A program made the position numbers and the translations under genes. This document shows, one piece after another, positions 52,058-60,753 of a stretch of 64,000 nucleotides of DNA. Positions within the stretch are counted from its first letter, which is position 1. Each line of letters begins with the position of its first letter. Below the pieces are notes generated by a model. That model worked only from the letters and a program-made list of their open reading frames with translations. It searched no databases and was not told where the DNA came from. The DNA comes from UBA3495 sp964629875 (GTDB lineage Bacteria > Chloroflexota > Dehalococcoidia > Lucifugimonadales > UBA3495), in NCBI GenBank assembly GCA_964629875.1, contig CAZVRK010000005.1, positions 39,011 to 103,010 on the forward strand. The letters run 5' to 3'.

Positions 52058-52630
52058 TTAACTTAGAGCCTTTTTTATTTCGTTTGCCTTCACTTCGAAT
52101 GCTTCATCAGATAGGACTGGTGTTTTATTTTCCATATCTATCGCAGGAATGATATCAACCCATGAAGTGCAACCCTGATATTCTGGTATGAATGGAACGG
52201 ATGTTTTTGATGCTAAGTCATAAACCCTGACCAATATTATTGATAAGGGAACCATTGGTTTCCAATTAAGTCTGCCTTGTGCGTACTCGTCGGTCCATAT
52301 GTGGAAGTCATATAAAGATTCGATTTTATCTTGGTTAGATATTTCGATTACCTCATGGACTTTTGCCCATTTGCTAAACTCGATACTATTTTCGTCGCGA
52401 TTTGCACTTAAAAGCTCCTGCAAATTCTCCCGATATGGTTGTTTCAGCAATTCAGGCTTCTGGTGCTCGTATGTTGGATATAAAAGAAATTCATCATGTA
52501 TTATGCGGAAATCTTTATTTTCTTCATGTATCCCGCCTTTTCGCATCAGCATGATCTGTGTGCCAGAGGCCAGAGCTTCTACTGTGATTGCCCACTCTTT
52601 CAGAGCAATGCGCGGTCGTACCTGGGTCAT
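52058..52630 (-). CDS. DUF1802-family protein
   Basis: A 190-residue protein matching DUF1802 by its ALKEWAITVEALASGTQIMLMRKGGI start and the HDEFLLYPTYEHQKPELLK stretch. Function unknown. The family is found in cyanobacteria and Chloroflexota among others. Single gene; 92 bases separate it from the aldo/keto reductase. Confidence 0.8.
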   Translation of the reverse strand: MTQVRPRIALKEWAITVEALASGTQIMLMRKGGIHEENKDFRIIHDEFLLYPTYEHQKPELLKQPYRENLQELLSANRDENSIEFSKWAKVHEVIEISNQDKIESLYDFHIWTDEYAQGRLNWKPMVPLSIILVRVYDLASKTSVPFIPEYQGCTSWVDIIPAIDMENKTPVLSDEAFEVKANEIKKALS

Positions 52631-52724
52631 GTTGATCCTCTCTTGTGTCTACTAGTTACAGTTAAATTCCATGTTAGCATTCAAGGCGGTTTGTCTCAAT
52701 CCCCTGACGGCTAACATGGATCAA

Positions 52725-53678
52725 TTACATATGATTATGAGTTTGTAAAAAATCTACAAAAGATTTTTGCGACGGAGACAGCGGACGATTTTTGTGACTA
52801 ACTAGGAATAGAGGCCGTTGGCATGACCATTCACTAATATCTAAAATAGTTAATAATCCCGCCTTTACTTCAGCGGCAACTCCTAGTTTTGATATTACCC
52901 CTATTCCGCCTCCTGAGGCTGTGGCCTGTTTCACGGCCTGGTTACTTCCTACGGTCATGTTGATTCTGGGTTCTATCCCTAATCGTAAAAAACATTCTTC
53001 AGCTATAGATCTAGTTGCTGAACCCTGCTCTCGTATTATTAGCCCTTCTGTATTGACATCAGTAAGGGTTATTTGGGGGCCAAGGCTTGAGGCTTTTTCA
53101 GGGGATGTAATTAAAATGATTTCGTCAGTGGTGTATTTGACGAATTCTAAGTCATCGGTGGAATCGTTTGTCCAATCACCGACCATAGCTAGGTCTATTT
53201 TATATTCGGACATTTGCTGGATTATATCTTCGGTGTTACTGACGCTTATTTCTACTGTTATACCGGGGTGCATATTCCGAAATTCCCCTACCAGTATGGG
53301 CAGGACATATTCTCCAGGGGTAGTACTTGCGCCTAAGATCAAATTCCCAGATTTTAGACCGTTTATTTCGGCTAGAGTTGAAATTAGCTCGTCGGACAGA
53401 GTGAAAATTTGCTGAGCATATTTTAATACAACTGCTCCTGTATCAGTGATTTGCAATTTCCTTTGCTTACGATGAAGTAGTATGGTTCCAAGAGAGTTCT
53501 CTAATTCACCTATCTGTATTGATACAGCGGGTTGGGTGATATTAAGCATTGATGCTGCGTTAGAAAAACTCCCTGTATGTGCAACCGCGTAAAAAATAAA
53601 TAAGTGGTGAAGATTTATGCTTTCGTGCGATACATTAAGCAGAGTGATGTCTCTAGTGTCTCGCTTATTAGTTGGCAT
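52725..53678 (-). CDS. LysR-family regulator
   Basis: A 317-residue LTTR. The winged helix is residues about 22-82 (LHHLFIFYAVAHTGSFSNAASMLNITQPAVSIQIGELE), and the effector domain follows (NLILGASTTPGEYVLPILVGEF). It is of the CysB/CbbR/Cbl-like type. Its effector is unknown. It overlaps TatD by 11 bases. No obvious target is divergent from it. Confidence 0.9.
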   Translation of the reverse strand: MPTNKRDTRDITLLNVSHESINLHHLFIFYAVAHTGSFSNAASMLNITQPAVSIQIGELENSLGTILLHRKQRKLQITDTGAVVLKYAQQIFTLSDELISTLAEINGLKSGNLILGASTTPGEYVLPILVGEFRNMHPGITVEISVSNTEDIIQQMSEYKIDLAMVGDWTNDSTDDLEFVKYTTDEIILITSPEKASSLGPQITLTDVNTEGLIIREQGSATRSIAEECFLRLGIEPRINMTVGSNQAVKQATASGGGIGVISKLGVAAEVKAGLLTILDISEWSCQRPLFLVSHKNRPLSPSQKSFVDFLQTHNHM

Positions 53679-54486
53679 ATCTATTCGCAGTGTTATCAGT
53701 AAGTTTTAAAATGGACATTAGGTTATTTGTAGTTATACGGGCAGTGTCAGACAAATCAATTCCTTTCAATTCGGATAGTGTTTGGGCTATATCTACGAGA
53801 TGTCTCGGCTCTGTCCAGTTATGACGATATTTCTTGAATGGCTGTGGAAAACAGTCTGTCTCTAATACTATATCGTCAATTGAAATATGTTTTGCTACTT
53901 CTTGAAGTTCAGGAAGTCTAGTCAAAGGTCTTGCTAGCGAGATTTTAAATCCAGAGTCTATCGCTCGATTAGCAGTTTTCAGATCTCCCTGAAAATAATG
54001 CATCGCACCGCCTACTCGATAGGCGCCTTCTTCGTTTAATATTCTTAGAACTTCATCGTGTGATTCACGTGAGTGAAATATTATTGGGAGATCTAGGTCT
54101 ATCGCTATCCGAATATGCTCGCGGAAGACTTGTTCCTGAATAGCATGGTCAGGTGAGCTTGGCAGAAAATCGAGCCCTACTTCACTTATGCAGACTACCT
54201 CTGGACGTAACTTAGCCAGGTTGTGCAACTCGTCACACGCGTCGTTATCTAATAACTGGTGTGACTCCATGGGATGTATTCCTACTCCTGCAAAAATCGT
54301 AGGATACGTACCCGCCAACCCTATACAGGCTTTTGTGGATTCAATAGTAGTTCCCGCCGCTATTATTATGTTTACCCCTGATTGGACCGCTCTATCGAGT
54401 ATTTGCGGAATCTCAGATGCATCATATTGGTCAAAATGTGTGTGGCAATCGGATAACGTTAATGGGATGTCTTTACTGTCATTCAT
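53668..54486 (-). CDS. TatD-family metal-dependent hydrolase
   Basis: A 272-residue TatD protein. It has SDCHTHFD at the start, FAGVGIHPMESH, SEVGLDF, IIFHSRES and DIVLETDCF, the usual metal and active residues. TatD enzymes are DNases or D-amino-acid-tRNA-editing-like hydrolases. It is divergent from the suf operon by 250 bases. Confidence 0.9.
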   Translation of the reverse strand: MNDSKDIPLTLSDCHTHFDQYDASEIPQILDRAVQSGVNIIIAAGTTIESTKACIGLAGTYPTIFAGVGIHPMESHQLLDNDACDELHNLAKLRPEVVCISEVGLDFLPSSPDHAIQEQVFREHIRIAIDLDLPIIFHSRESHDEVLRILNEEGAYRVGGAMHYFQGDLKTANRAIDSGFKISLARPLTRLPELQEVAKHISIDDIVLETDCFPQPFKKYRHNWTEPRHLVDIAQTLSELKGIDLSDTARITTNNLMSILKLTDNTANRYAN

Positions 54487-54624
54487 TTAGAGATATCCTA
54501 GGAACCTAATCACAAGATTTTTCCGATTATCTAACAGGTATTATAAACAAAAGATGTCTGGGTTGAAATCAGATTTCTTATGGCGTAGTTGATCATTATT
54601 TAGATTAATAAGAGTTGTGTTCAA

Positions 54625-54653
54625 TTGACACTGTATTGTGCCCATGTTAGGCT
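54625..54653 (+). promoter_or_regulatory. Candidate suf promoter
   Basis: TTGACA (54625-54630), a 17-base spacer, then TAGGCT (54648-54653). The -35 is perfect, while the -10 matches at three of six positions. The TTGAC/GTCAA dyad follows at once, where a repressor would block it. Confidence 0.45.
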
Positions 54654-54658
54654 AATTC

Positions 54659-54675
54659 TTGACTATATTGGTCAA
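54659..54675. promoter_or_regulatory. TTGAC-n7-GTCAA dyad, candidate suf operator
   Basis: TTGAC (54659-54663) and GTCAA (54671-54675) face each other across 7 bases, just behind the predicted -10. Its place suits an Fe-S or iron-sensing repressor (SufR, Rrf2 or Fur type); no such gene is in the window. Confidence 0.45.
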
Positions 54676-54739
54676 CAATTGTGGAGTTCATTGTGGATAG
54701 GAGTTTATAAACCCCCTACTCACGGGCGGAGGGATTTAC

Positions 54740-56206
54740 ATGTCAACACAAAGAATCATATCTCGTAATACCTCATCAGAAGAATTGGTATCGGACTATA
54801 AATGGGGATTTACGATCGACATAGAGGAAGAATCAGCTCCTAAAGGGCTGAATGAAGATATTGTTCGCTTAATATCATCCAAGAAAGAAGAGCCTGAATG
54901 GCTTTTGGAATGGCGCCTCAAGGCTTTTAGGCATTGGATGCGCCAAAATTTTGAAGAGCCGTCTTGGGCTCATCTTCATCATCCCACCATTGATTTTCAG
55001 AACATACATTACTACGCGGCCCCTAAAGTAAAGGAAGACGGTCCTAAAAGCTTGGATGAGGTTGATCCAGAATTAATAGAAGCTTTCAATAAATTAGGCA
55101 TACCGCTGGATGAACAAAAAAAGATGACTGGCGTCGCAGTAGACGCGGTATTAGATAGCGTATCCGTAGCTACGACATATCAGGACATGCTTGAGAAATC
55201 GGGGATTATATTCTGCTCTATGAGTGAAGCAGTAAAAAACCATCCCGAACTTGTCAGGAAGTACTTAGGCTCAGTTGTACCTTATACGGACAATTTTTAT
55301 GCCACTCTAAACTCCGCTGTATTCAGCGATGGATCTTTTGCATATATTCCCAAGGGAGTTAGGTGCCCTATTGAATTAATGACTTACTTCAGAATTAATG
55401 CAGAGGAGTCTGGCCAATTCGAGAGGACGCTCATTGTTGCAGAAGAAGCTAGTTATGTTAGTTATTTGGAAGGTTGTACTGCTCCGATGCGTAAGTCCAC
55501 TCAATTACACGCTGCTGTCGTAGAGTTGGTTGCTTTGGATGATGCTGAGATTAAGTATTCTACTTTGCAAAATTGGTTCCCTGGCGATAAAGAAGGTAAC
55601 GGTGGCGTATACAATTTTGTCACTAAGCGAGGTAAAGCTGCGGGAAGAAATTCTAAAATATCATGGACACAAGTAGAAACGGGGTCAGCGATAACTTGGA
55701 AATACCCGAGCGTGGTTTTGCAAGGGGATAACTCAGTAGGAGAATTTTATTCTGTTGCATTGGTCAACAATTATCAGCAGGCTGATACTGGTACCAAGAT
55801 GATTCATATTGGGAAAAACACTAAGAGTACTATTGTCGCTAAAGGAATTTCAGCAGGTAAGGCAGAAAATACTTATCGTGGGCTTGTCAAAATTAATGCT
55901 TCTGCTAGTGGAGCAAAGAACTTTACGCAATGTGATTCGCTTCTTGTAGGAGATCAGTGCGGAGCACATACGGTACCGTACATTGAGGTTAAGAATCCGA
56001 CCGCGCAAATGGAGCATGAAGCGACCACATCTAAGGTGAGTGATGATCAACTCTTCTATTGTCAACAACGTGGGATAGGAGTGGAAGATGCTCATTATAT
56101 GATTATTAATGGTTTTTGTAGAGGAATATTCCAGGAGCTACCATTTGAATTTGCGATGGAGGCTTCTCAATTATTAAAAGTTAGCTTAGAAGGGACGGTT
56201 GGTTAA
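54740..56206 (+). CDS. sufB: Fe-S assembly protein SufB
   Basis: A 488-residue SufB of usual length. It has VPYTDNFYATLNSAVFSDGSFAYIPKGVRCPIEL, EGCTAPMRKSTQLHAAVVELVALDDAEIKYSTLQNW and VGDQCGAHTVPYIEVKNPTAQMEHEATTSKV. It is the scaffold subunit of the SufBCD complex. GGAGGG lies 8 bases before the ATG. It is the first gene of the suf operon. Confidence 0.97.
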   Translation: MSTQRIISRNTSSEELVSDYKWGFTIDIEEESAPKGLNEDIVRLISSKKEEPEWLLEWRLKAFRHWMRQNFEEPSWAHLHHPTIDFQNIHYYAAPKVKEDGPKSLDEVDPELIEAFNKLGIPLDEQKKMTGVAVDAVLDSVSVATTYQDMLEKSGIIFCSMSEAVKNHPELVRKYLGSVVPYTDNFYATLNSAVFSDGSFAYIPKGVRCPIELMTYFRINAEESGQFERTLIVAEEASYVSYLEGCTAPMRKSTQLHAAVVELVALDDAEIKYSTLQNWFPGDKEGNGGVYNFVTKRGKAAGRNSKISWTQVETGSAITWKYPSVVLQGDNSVGEFYSVALVNNYQQADTGTKMIHIGKNTKSTIVAKGISAGKAENTYRGLVKINASASGAKNFTQCDSLLVGDQCGAHTVPYIEVKNPTAQMEHEATTSKVSDDQLFYCQQRGIGVEDAHYMIINGFCRGIFQELPFEFAMEASQLLKVSLEGTVG

Positions 56207-56212
56207 TAGATA

Positions 56213-56986
56213 ATGGCAAATCAAGCTGCATTGCCAATGTTACAGGTCACAGATCTTCGAGTCTCGGTCGGAGATCAAGAAATATTGAAAGGTGTTAATT
56301 TAACGGTTAATGCTGGTGAAGTGCATGCCATAATGGGTCCTAACGGATCGGGTAAAAGCACTCTGGCTAACTCTTTAGCAGGTCGTCCTGAATATAATGT
56401 CGTGTCGGGGCAAGTTCTGTATCAAGGCGAGGATTTGCTTAGTTTGGAACCAGAAGATAGAGCGAGACGAGGATTGTTCTTGGCGTTTCAATATCCTATG
56501 GAGCTTCCTGGGGTTAGGGCTTGGCAGTTTCTAAAAGCTGCTGTGGATGCCAAGAGACAACACAATGGTGATGAGGAGATGAGTGCTCGGGACTTTGATC
56601 AGTATTTAAAAGAGAAAGTCTCGCAGGTAGATATTGACCCCGAATTGAGCAGAAGGAACGTTAACGAAGGTTTCTCTGGTGGGGAGAAAAAGCGGAACGA
56701 GATATTGCAAATGGCTATGCTAGAACCCGCTTTGGCTCTGCTAGATGAAACAGATTCAGGATTGGATATTGACGCGTTGAGAATAGTATCTGACGGGGTT
56801 AACAAATTGAGAAACCCCTCAAATGCTGTAGTACTTGTGACTCACTATCAAAGAATACTGAATTACATCACCCCAGATTTTGTACATGTCCTGGTAGATG
56901 GCAGAATAGTGCGCTCAGGTGGTGCAGATCTTGCTCATGAACTAGAAGAAAAGGGTTATGATTGGATAAGGGAAACTGTCTCTTAA
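56213..56986 (+). CDS. sufC: Fe-S assembly ATPase SufC
   Basis: A 257-residue ABC ATPase. The Walker A is GPNGSGKST (42-50), the signature is FSGGEKKRNEI and the Walker B is ALALLDETDSGLDIDALR. It drives the SufBCD scaffold with ATP. It starts 6 bases after sufB. Confidence 0.97.
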   Translation: MANQAALPMLQVTDLRVSVGDQEILKGVNLTVNAGEVHAIMGPNGSGKSTLANSLAGRPEYNVVSGQVLYQGEDLLSLEPEDRARRGLFLAFQYPMELPGVRAWQFLKAAVDAKRQHNGDEEMSARDFDQYLKEKVSQVDIDPELSRRNVNEGFSGGEKKRNEILQMAMLEPALALLDETDSGLDIDALRIVSDGVNKLRNPSNAVVLVTHYQRILNYITPDFVHVLVDGRIVRSGGADLAHELEEKGYDWIRETVS

Positions 56987-57093
56987 TTCGGAGTACGTAG
57001 AGTGCGCTCGGTTAAGGCCAATCCTTTCTCGCCAAAATATCGGATGTTCTGTAAGTATATTTTCATTAGGTTAAATAGGGTAAGTATATAGAC

Positions 57094-58440
57094 ATGTCTG
57101 ACGTATCATCTAAATATCCACAATATACACATGATTATGATTTGGTTTGTTCGAACAAGGGAAAAGCCTCCTGGTTGGAGGAAATAAGACAACCAGCTTG
57201 GTCTGTTTTCAATAATATAGGGTTTCCTACAGCTAGACGAGGAAATGAGAAGTGGAAATACACTGATATTAGGCCTATAGCGAATCAGACATTTATCTAT
57301 GGCCCCACATCGTCAGCTGACAAGAGTCTTGAATTAAACTCCCTGGATAATATTATCCCTAATTCCGATGGTTGGATAAATCTTGTATTCATTGATGGTG
57401 TTTACCAGTCTGATGCAAGTGAGAAATACTTGGACTCTGTAGAAGTTTCTACTTTATCTGAAGCATTTGAGAATCATGAAGAACTTGTAAAGAAATATTT
57501 AGGTCGGGAGGCTGTTTATTCAGACGATGGATTCACAGCACTTAATACAGCGTTTATAGAAGATGGAGCGTTTGTATTGGGTAAGGCGTCATCAGAAAGC
57601 AATTCGGTGGTTAATATCGTATTTCTCACGTCCGGTAAAGTTAGTAATTGTGTTACTTATCCTCGAGTACTGGTAATAGCCCAACCGGGAAGCAATTTAA
57701 GCGTATTAGAAAACTATGTTAGCTTGTGTGATTCAAGTTCACTTACAAATTCGGTAACAGAAATATATGTGGAGGAAAATGCCACACTAAAACATTATCG
57801 TCTGTGTTTGGAACGGGAACAAGGCTTTCATATAGGTGTAAGTCGTGTGTGTCAGGAAACGGCTAGTACATTCACCTCAGCCTCATTCGCATTAGGTGCG
57901 GCTATTGGCAGGAACGATTTTCAAGTCATATTGGACGGAGAGGGTGCGACCTGTAATTTGGCTGGATTGTACTTGACGCTAGGTGATCAACATCAGGATA
58001 ATTTTATTAGCATAGATCATGCTAAACCAAACGGTACCAGCAGACTGTTTTACAAAGGAATTCTAGATGGCTCATCAAAGGCGGTTTTCGGTGGTAATGT
58101 CACGGTGAGGAAAGATGCTCAAAAGACTGATGCTTTGCAGACAGATAAAAATCTGTTGTTATCTGACACTGCTGAGATAGATAGCAAACCAAGCTTGCTG
58201 ATATATGCAGATGACGTGGTTTGTGGGCACGGTGCTACTGCCGGACATATAGATGAGGATACTATGTTCTATATGCGGAGTAGAGGTTTAGACATGGAAA
58301 CTGCTAGTCGTATCTTGATTCACGCCTTTGCCGCGGAAATTCTAGATCAAGTGGAACTATTACCATTAGGGGAGTTCTTGAATAATATTTATGATGAATG
58401 TATCCCCTCTGCAACGTTATCATTTGGATCGGTGCAGTAA
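57094..58440 (+). CDS. sufD: Fe-S assembly protein SufD
   Basis: A 448-residue SufD. It has EKWKYTDIRPIANQTF, GDQHQDNFISIDHAKPNGTSRLFYKGIL and VVCGHGATAGHIDEDTMFYMRSRG. It is the SufB-like partner in the SufBC2D complex. It starts 107 bases after sufC, a looser gap than in the rest of the operon. Confidence 0.95.
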   Translation: MSDVSSKYPQYTHDYDLVCSNKGKASWLEEIRQPAWSVFNNIGFPTARRGNEKWKYTDIRPIANQTFIYGPTSSADKSLELNSLDNIIPNSDGWINLVFIDGVYQSDASEKYLDSVEVSTLSEAFENHEELVKKYLGREAVYSDDGFTALNTAFIEDGAFVLGKASSESNSVVNIVFLTSGKVSNCVTYPRVLVIAQPGSNLSVLENYVSLCDSSSLTNSVTEIYVEENATLKHYRLCLEREQGFHIGVSRVCQETASTFTSASFALGAAIGRNDFQVILDGEGATCNLAGLYLTLGDQHQDNFISIDHAKPNGTSRLFYKGILDGSSKAVFGGNVTVRKDAQKTDALQTDKNLLLSDTAEIDSKPSLLIYADDVVCGHGATAGHIDEDTMFYMRSRGLDMETASRILIHAFAAEILDQVELLPLGEFLNNIYDECIPSATLSFGSVQ

Positions 58441-58441
58441 T

Positions 58442-59668
58442 ATGACTGGTGGATTCAAAGTGGATGCTATAAGGAAAGATTTTCCAATTCTCGGCCAGAC
58501 TGTTAATGGCAAGCCGTTAGTGTATCTTGATAATGCGGCAACCAGCCAAAAACCACAATGCGTTATTGATTCCCTGTCGAATTACTATCAAACCGTGAAC
58601 TCTAATGTTCATAGAGGAGTTCATACGCTGAGTCAGTTAGCCACCGATGATTATGAGGCTGCTAGGAGTAAAATCAGGAGCTTCATTAATGCTGAAAGCG
58701 ATCACGAGATTGTATATACCCGTGGCACTACAGAGTCTATTAACTTAGTTGCTTATTCTTTTGGTTCGCAAAATGTGGTATCTGGCGATGAGATAATAAT
58801 AAGTGGTATGGAGCACCATTCAAATATAGTTCCTTGGCAGTTGTTATGTGAGCAAAAGGGAGCTGTGTTAAAAATAATACCAATCACCGACTCAGGTGAA
58901 TTAGATATCAACGAATACGAAGCTATGCTTTCAGATAAGACAAAACTGGTAGCGATAGTACATCAGTCTAATGCTTTGGGCACGATTAACTCTGTAAAAG
59001 AAATAACCGAGATGGCACATGCCTTCGGTGCTGTGGTCCTAGTTGATGGGGCGCAATCTGCACCACATATGACGGTTGATGTACAAGATATAGGGTGTGA
59101 CTTTTTTGCTTTCTCTGGGCATAAACTGTATGGCCCCACCGGCATTGGAGTGTTGTACGGAAGGACTGAGATTCTCGATAATATGATTCCTTATCAGTCC
59201 GGTGGAGAAATGATAAAGTCAGTGACTTTTGACAAGACTATTTTTAACGTGCTTCCGCACAAATTTGAGGCAGGGACTCCTGACATCGCTGGAGCTATTG
59301 GACTTGGCGCGGCGATTGATTATTTGAATGATATTGGACTTGATGTGATCAATTCCTATGAGTCTGAACTTCTAGATTATGGTACAGCTCGGTTAGAACA
59401 AATAGCTGGTTTGCGCATCATTGGGACTTCCTCACGCAAGGGGGCTATCCTATCTTTTACTTTGGGTGACATACATCCCCATGATATCGGTACCATCTTA
59501 GATTCTGAGGGTATAGCTATAAGGACTGGTCATCATTGTGCCCAGCCGGTCATGGAACGTTACGGCATACCGGCTACTGCAAGGGCTTCTATGTCATTTT
59601 ATAATACTAAAGAAGAAATCGATGTTCTTGTAACTGGCATAGATAAAGTACTCGAAGTATTTAGTTAA
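58442..59668 (+). CDS. sufS: Cysteine desulfurase SufS
   Basis: A 408-residue group II desulfurase. The PLP lysine is K228 (AFSGHKLYGP) and the catalytic Cys is C366 in IRTGHHCAQPVMERYG. The ATG at 58442 is chosen over an upstream frame that overlaps sufD. It makes sulfur for SufBCD and hands it to a SufU. Confidence 0.96.
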   Translation: MTGGFKVDAIRKDFPILGQTVNGKPLVYLDNAATSQKPQCVIDSLSNYYQTVNSNVHRGVHTLSQLATDDYEAARSKIRSFINAESDHEIVYTRGTTESINLVAYSFGSQNVVSGDEIIISGMEHHSNIVPWQLLCEQKGAVLKIIPITDSGELDINEYEAMLSDKTKLVAIVHQSNALGTINSVKEITEMAHAFGAVVLVDGAQSAPHMTVDVQDIGCDFFAFSGHKLYGPTGIGVLYGRTEILDNMIPYQSGGEMIKSVTFDKTIFNVLPHKFEAGTPDIAGAIGLGAAIDYLNDIGLDVINSYESELLDYGTARLEQIAGLRIIGTSSRKGAILSFTLGDIHPHDIGTILDSEGIAIRTGHHCAQPVMERYGIPATARASMSFYNTKEEIDVLVTGIDKVLEVFS

Positions 59669-59741
59669 ATGTTCAAAACTTTATCGAAAGGATACTTTCA
59701 GGAGCATCTCAGGTAAACGCACAGGCTCCATTGGATTTATT

Positions 59742-60191
59742 ATGTCCGATTTAAGCTATTTGTATCAAGAAATACTATTAGAGCATAACAGTAAGCCTAG
59801 GAATTATCGTACTCTGGCGGATGCTACGGTAAGTATAGAGGGTTATAATCCTCTATGTGGCGATAAATATACATTGCATCTTAAATTAGAAGATGACATT
59901 ATTGTTGATATCGGATTTGAAGGGTCAGGATGTGCTATTTCTAAGGCTTCTACGTCGATGCTAACTGAGCGTGTCAAGGGCAGAACGACATCAGAAGCAT
60001 TTTCGGTATATGATGCATTTCATACTATGATCACTGAACCGGGCAAAGCTATTGATGGTAATTTGCTGGAAGACTTGGAATTGCTCTCAGGGGTGTCTGC
60101 ATATCCTACCAGAATCAAATGTGCAATTTTGGCTTGGCATGCCCTAAAAGAGGCGATTGAAGGGGAATCAGGGTCAGTAAGCACTGAGTAA
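59742..60191 (+). CDS. sufU: SufU-type sulfur acceptor
   Basis: A 149-residue SufU/NifU-N-like protein with the three ligand Cys (C39 in NPLCGDK, C64 in GSGCAIS, C127 in RIKCAI) plus D41. It takes sulfur from SufS at a zinc site. It follows sufS by 73 bases. A second, less similar copy follows. Confidence 0.93.
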   Translation: MSDLSYLYQEILLEHNSKPRNYRTLADATVSIEGYNPLCGDKYTLHLKLEDDIIVDIGFEGSGCAISKASTSMLTERVKGRTTSEAFSVYDAFHTMITEPGKAIDGNLLEDLELLSGVSAYPTRIKCAILAWHALKEAIEGESGSVSTE

Positions 60192-60253
60192 ATGATGTTT
60201 GTATCGATATGAACCGATTATGTCCTGCTCCCATATCTTAGTAAAGCCTGATA

Positions 60254-60706
60254 ATGTCGAAAAACTCTGAACTGCAATTTAATGGTATCTATGATGATCT
60301 TATTATGGATCATTATCGAAATCCGCGTAATAGAAAGCTAATAAGCAAACCAGATATCAAACATCACGACTGGAATCCATTTTGCGGAGATGAAGTCAAC
60401 ATAGAAATGGCTATTGATCAATACGATCAGATTTCTGGTATTTGCGTAACTGCTGAAGGTTGTTCTATATTGCAGGCATCTGCGTCAATCATGAGTGTTC
60501 TTGTGTCAGATAAGAAATTGACTGATGTGTTGTCGGTTTTCGAAAACTTCAAATATTTGATGGATACTGCTTGTTCGAATTCGGCCCATGACATTTCACC
60601 CGAAATAGCTGCCTTGCGCACGATTAGAAAACATCCTGTACGTGTTAAGTGCGTAATGTTGCCATGGGTTGCCATGCGTGATGCTATAAAATCATATCTC
60701 TCTTAG
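60254..60706 (+). CDS. Second SufU-like protein
   Basis: A 150-residue relative of the preceding SufU, with C44 (NPFCGDE), C70 (AEGCSIL) and C133 (VKCVM) kept. It differs widely elsewhere, so this is an old duplication. Its SufU motif AEGCSILQASASIM is close to that of IscU/NifU scaffolds. It could be a scaffold or a specialised acceptor. It closes the suf operon. Confidence 0.85.
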   Translation: MSKNSELQFNGIYDDLIMDHYRNPRNRKLISKPDIKHHDWNPFCGDEVNIEMAIDQYDQISGICVTAEGCSILQASASIMSVLVSDKKLTDVLSVFENFKYLMDTACSNSAHDISPEIAALRTIRKHPVRVKCVMLPWVAMRDAIKSYLS

Positions 60707-60753
60707 CGACGCGTATTGGAGATTAATTCTACTGAGATAGTAAAATATTTACA

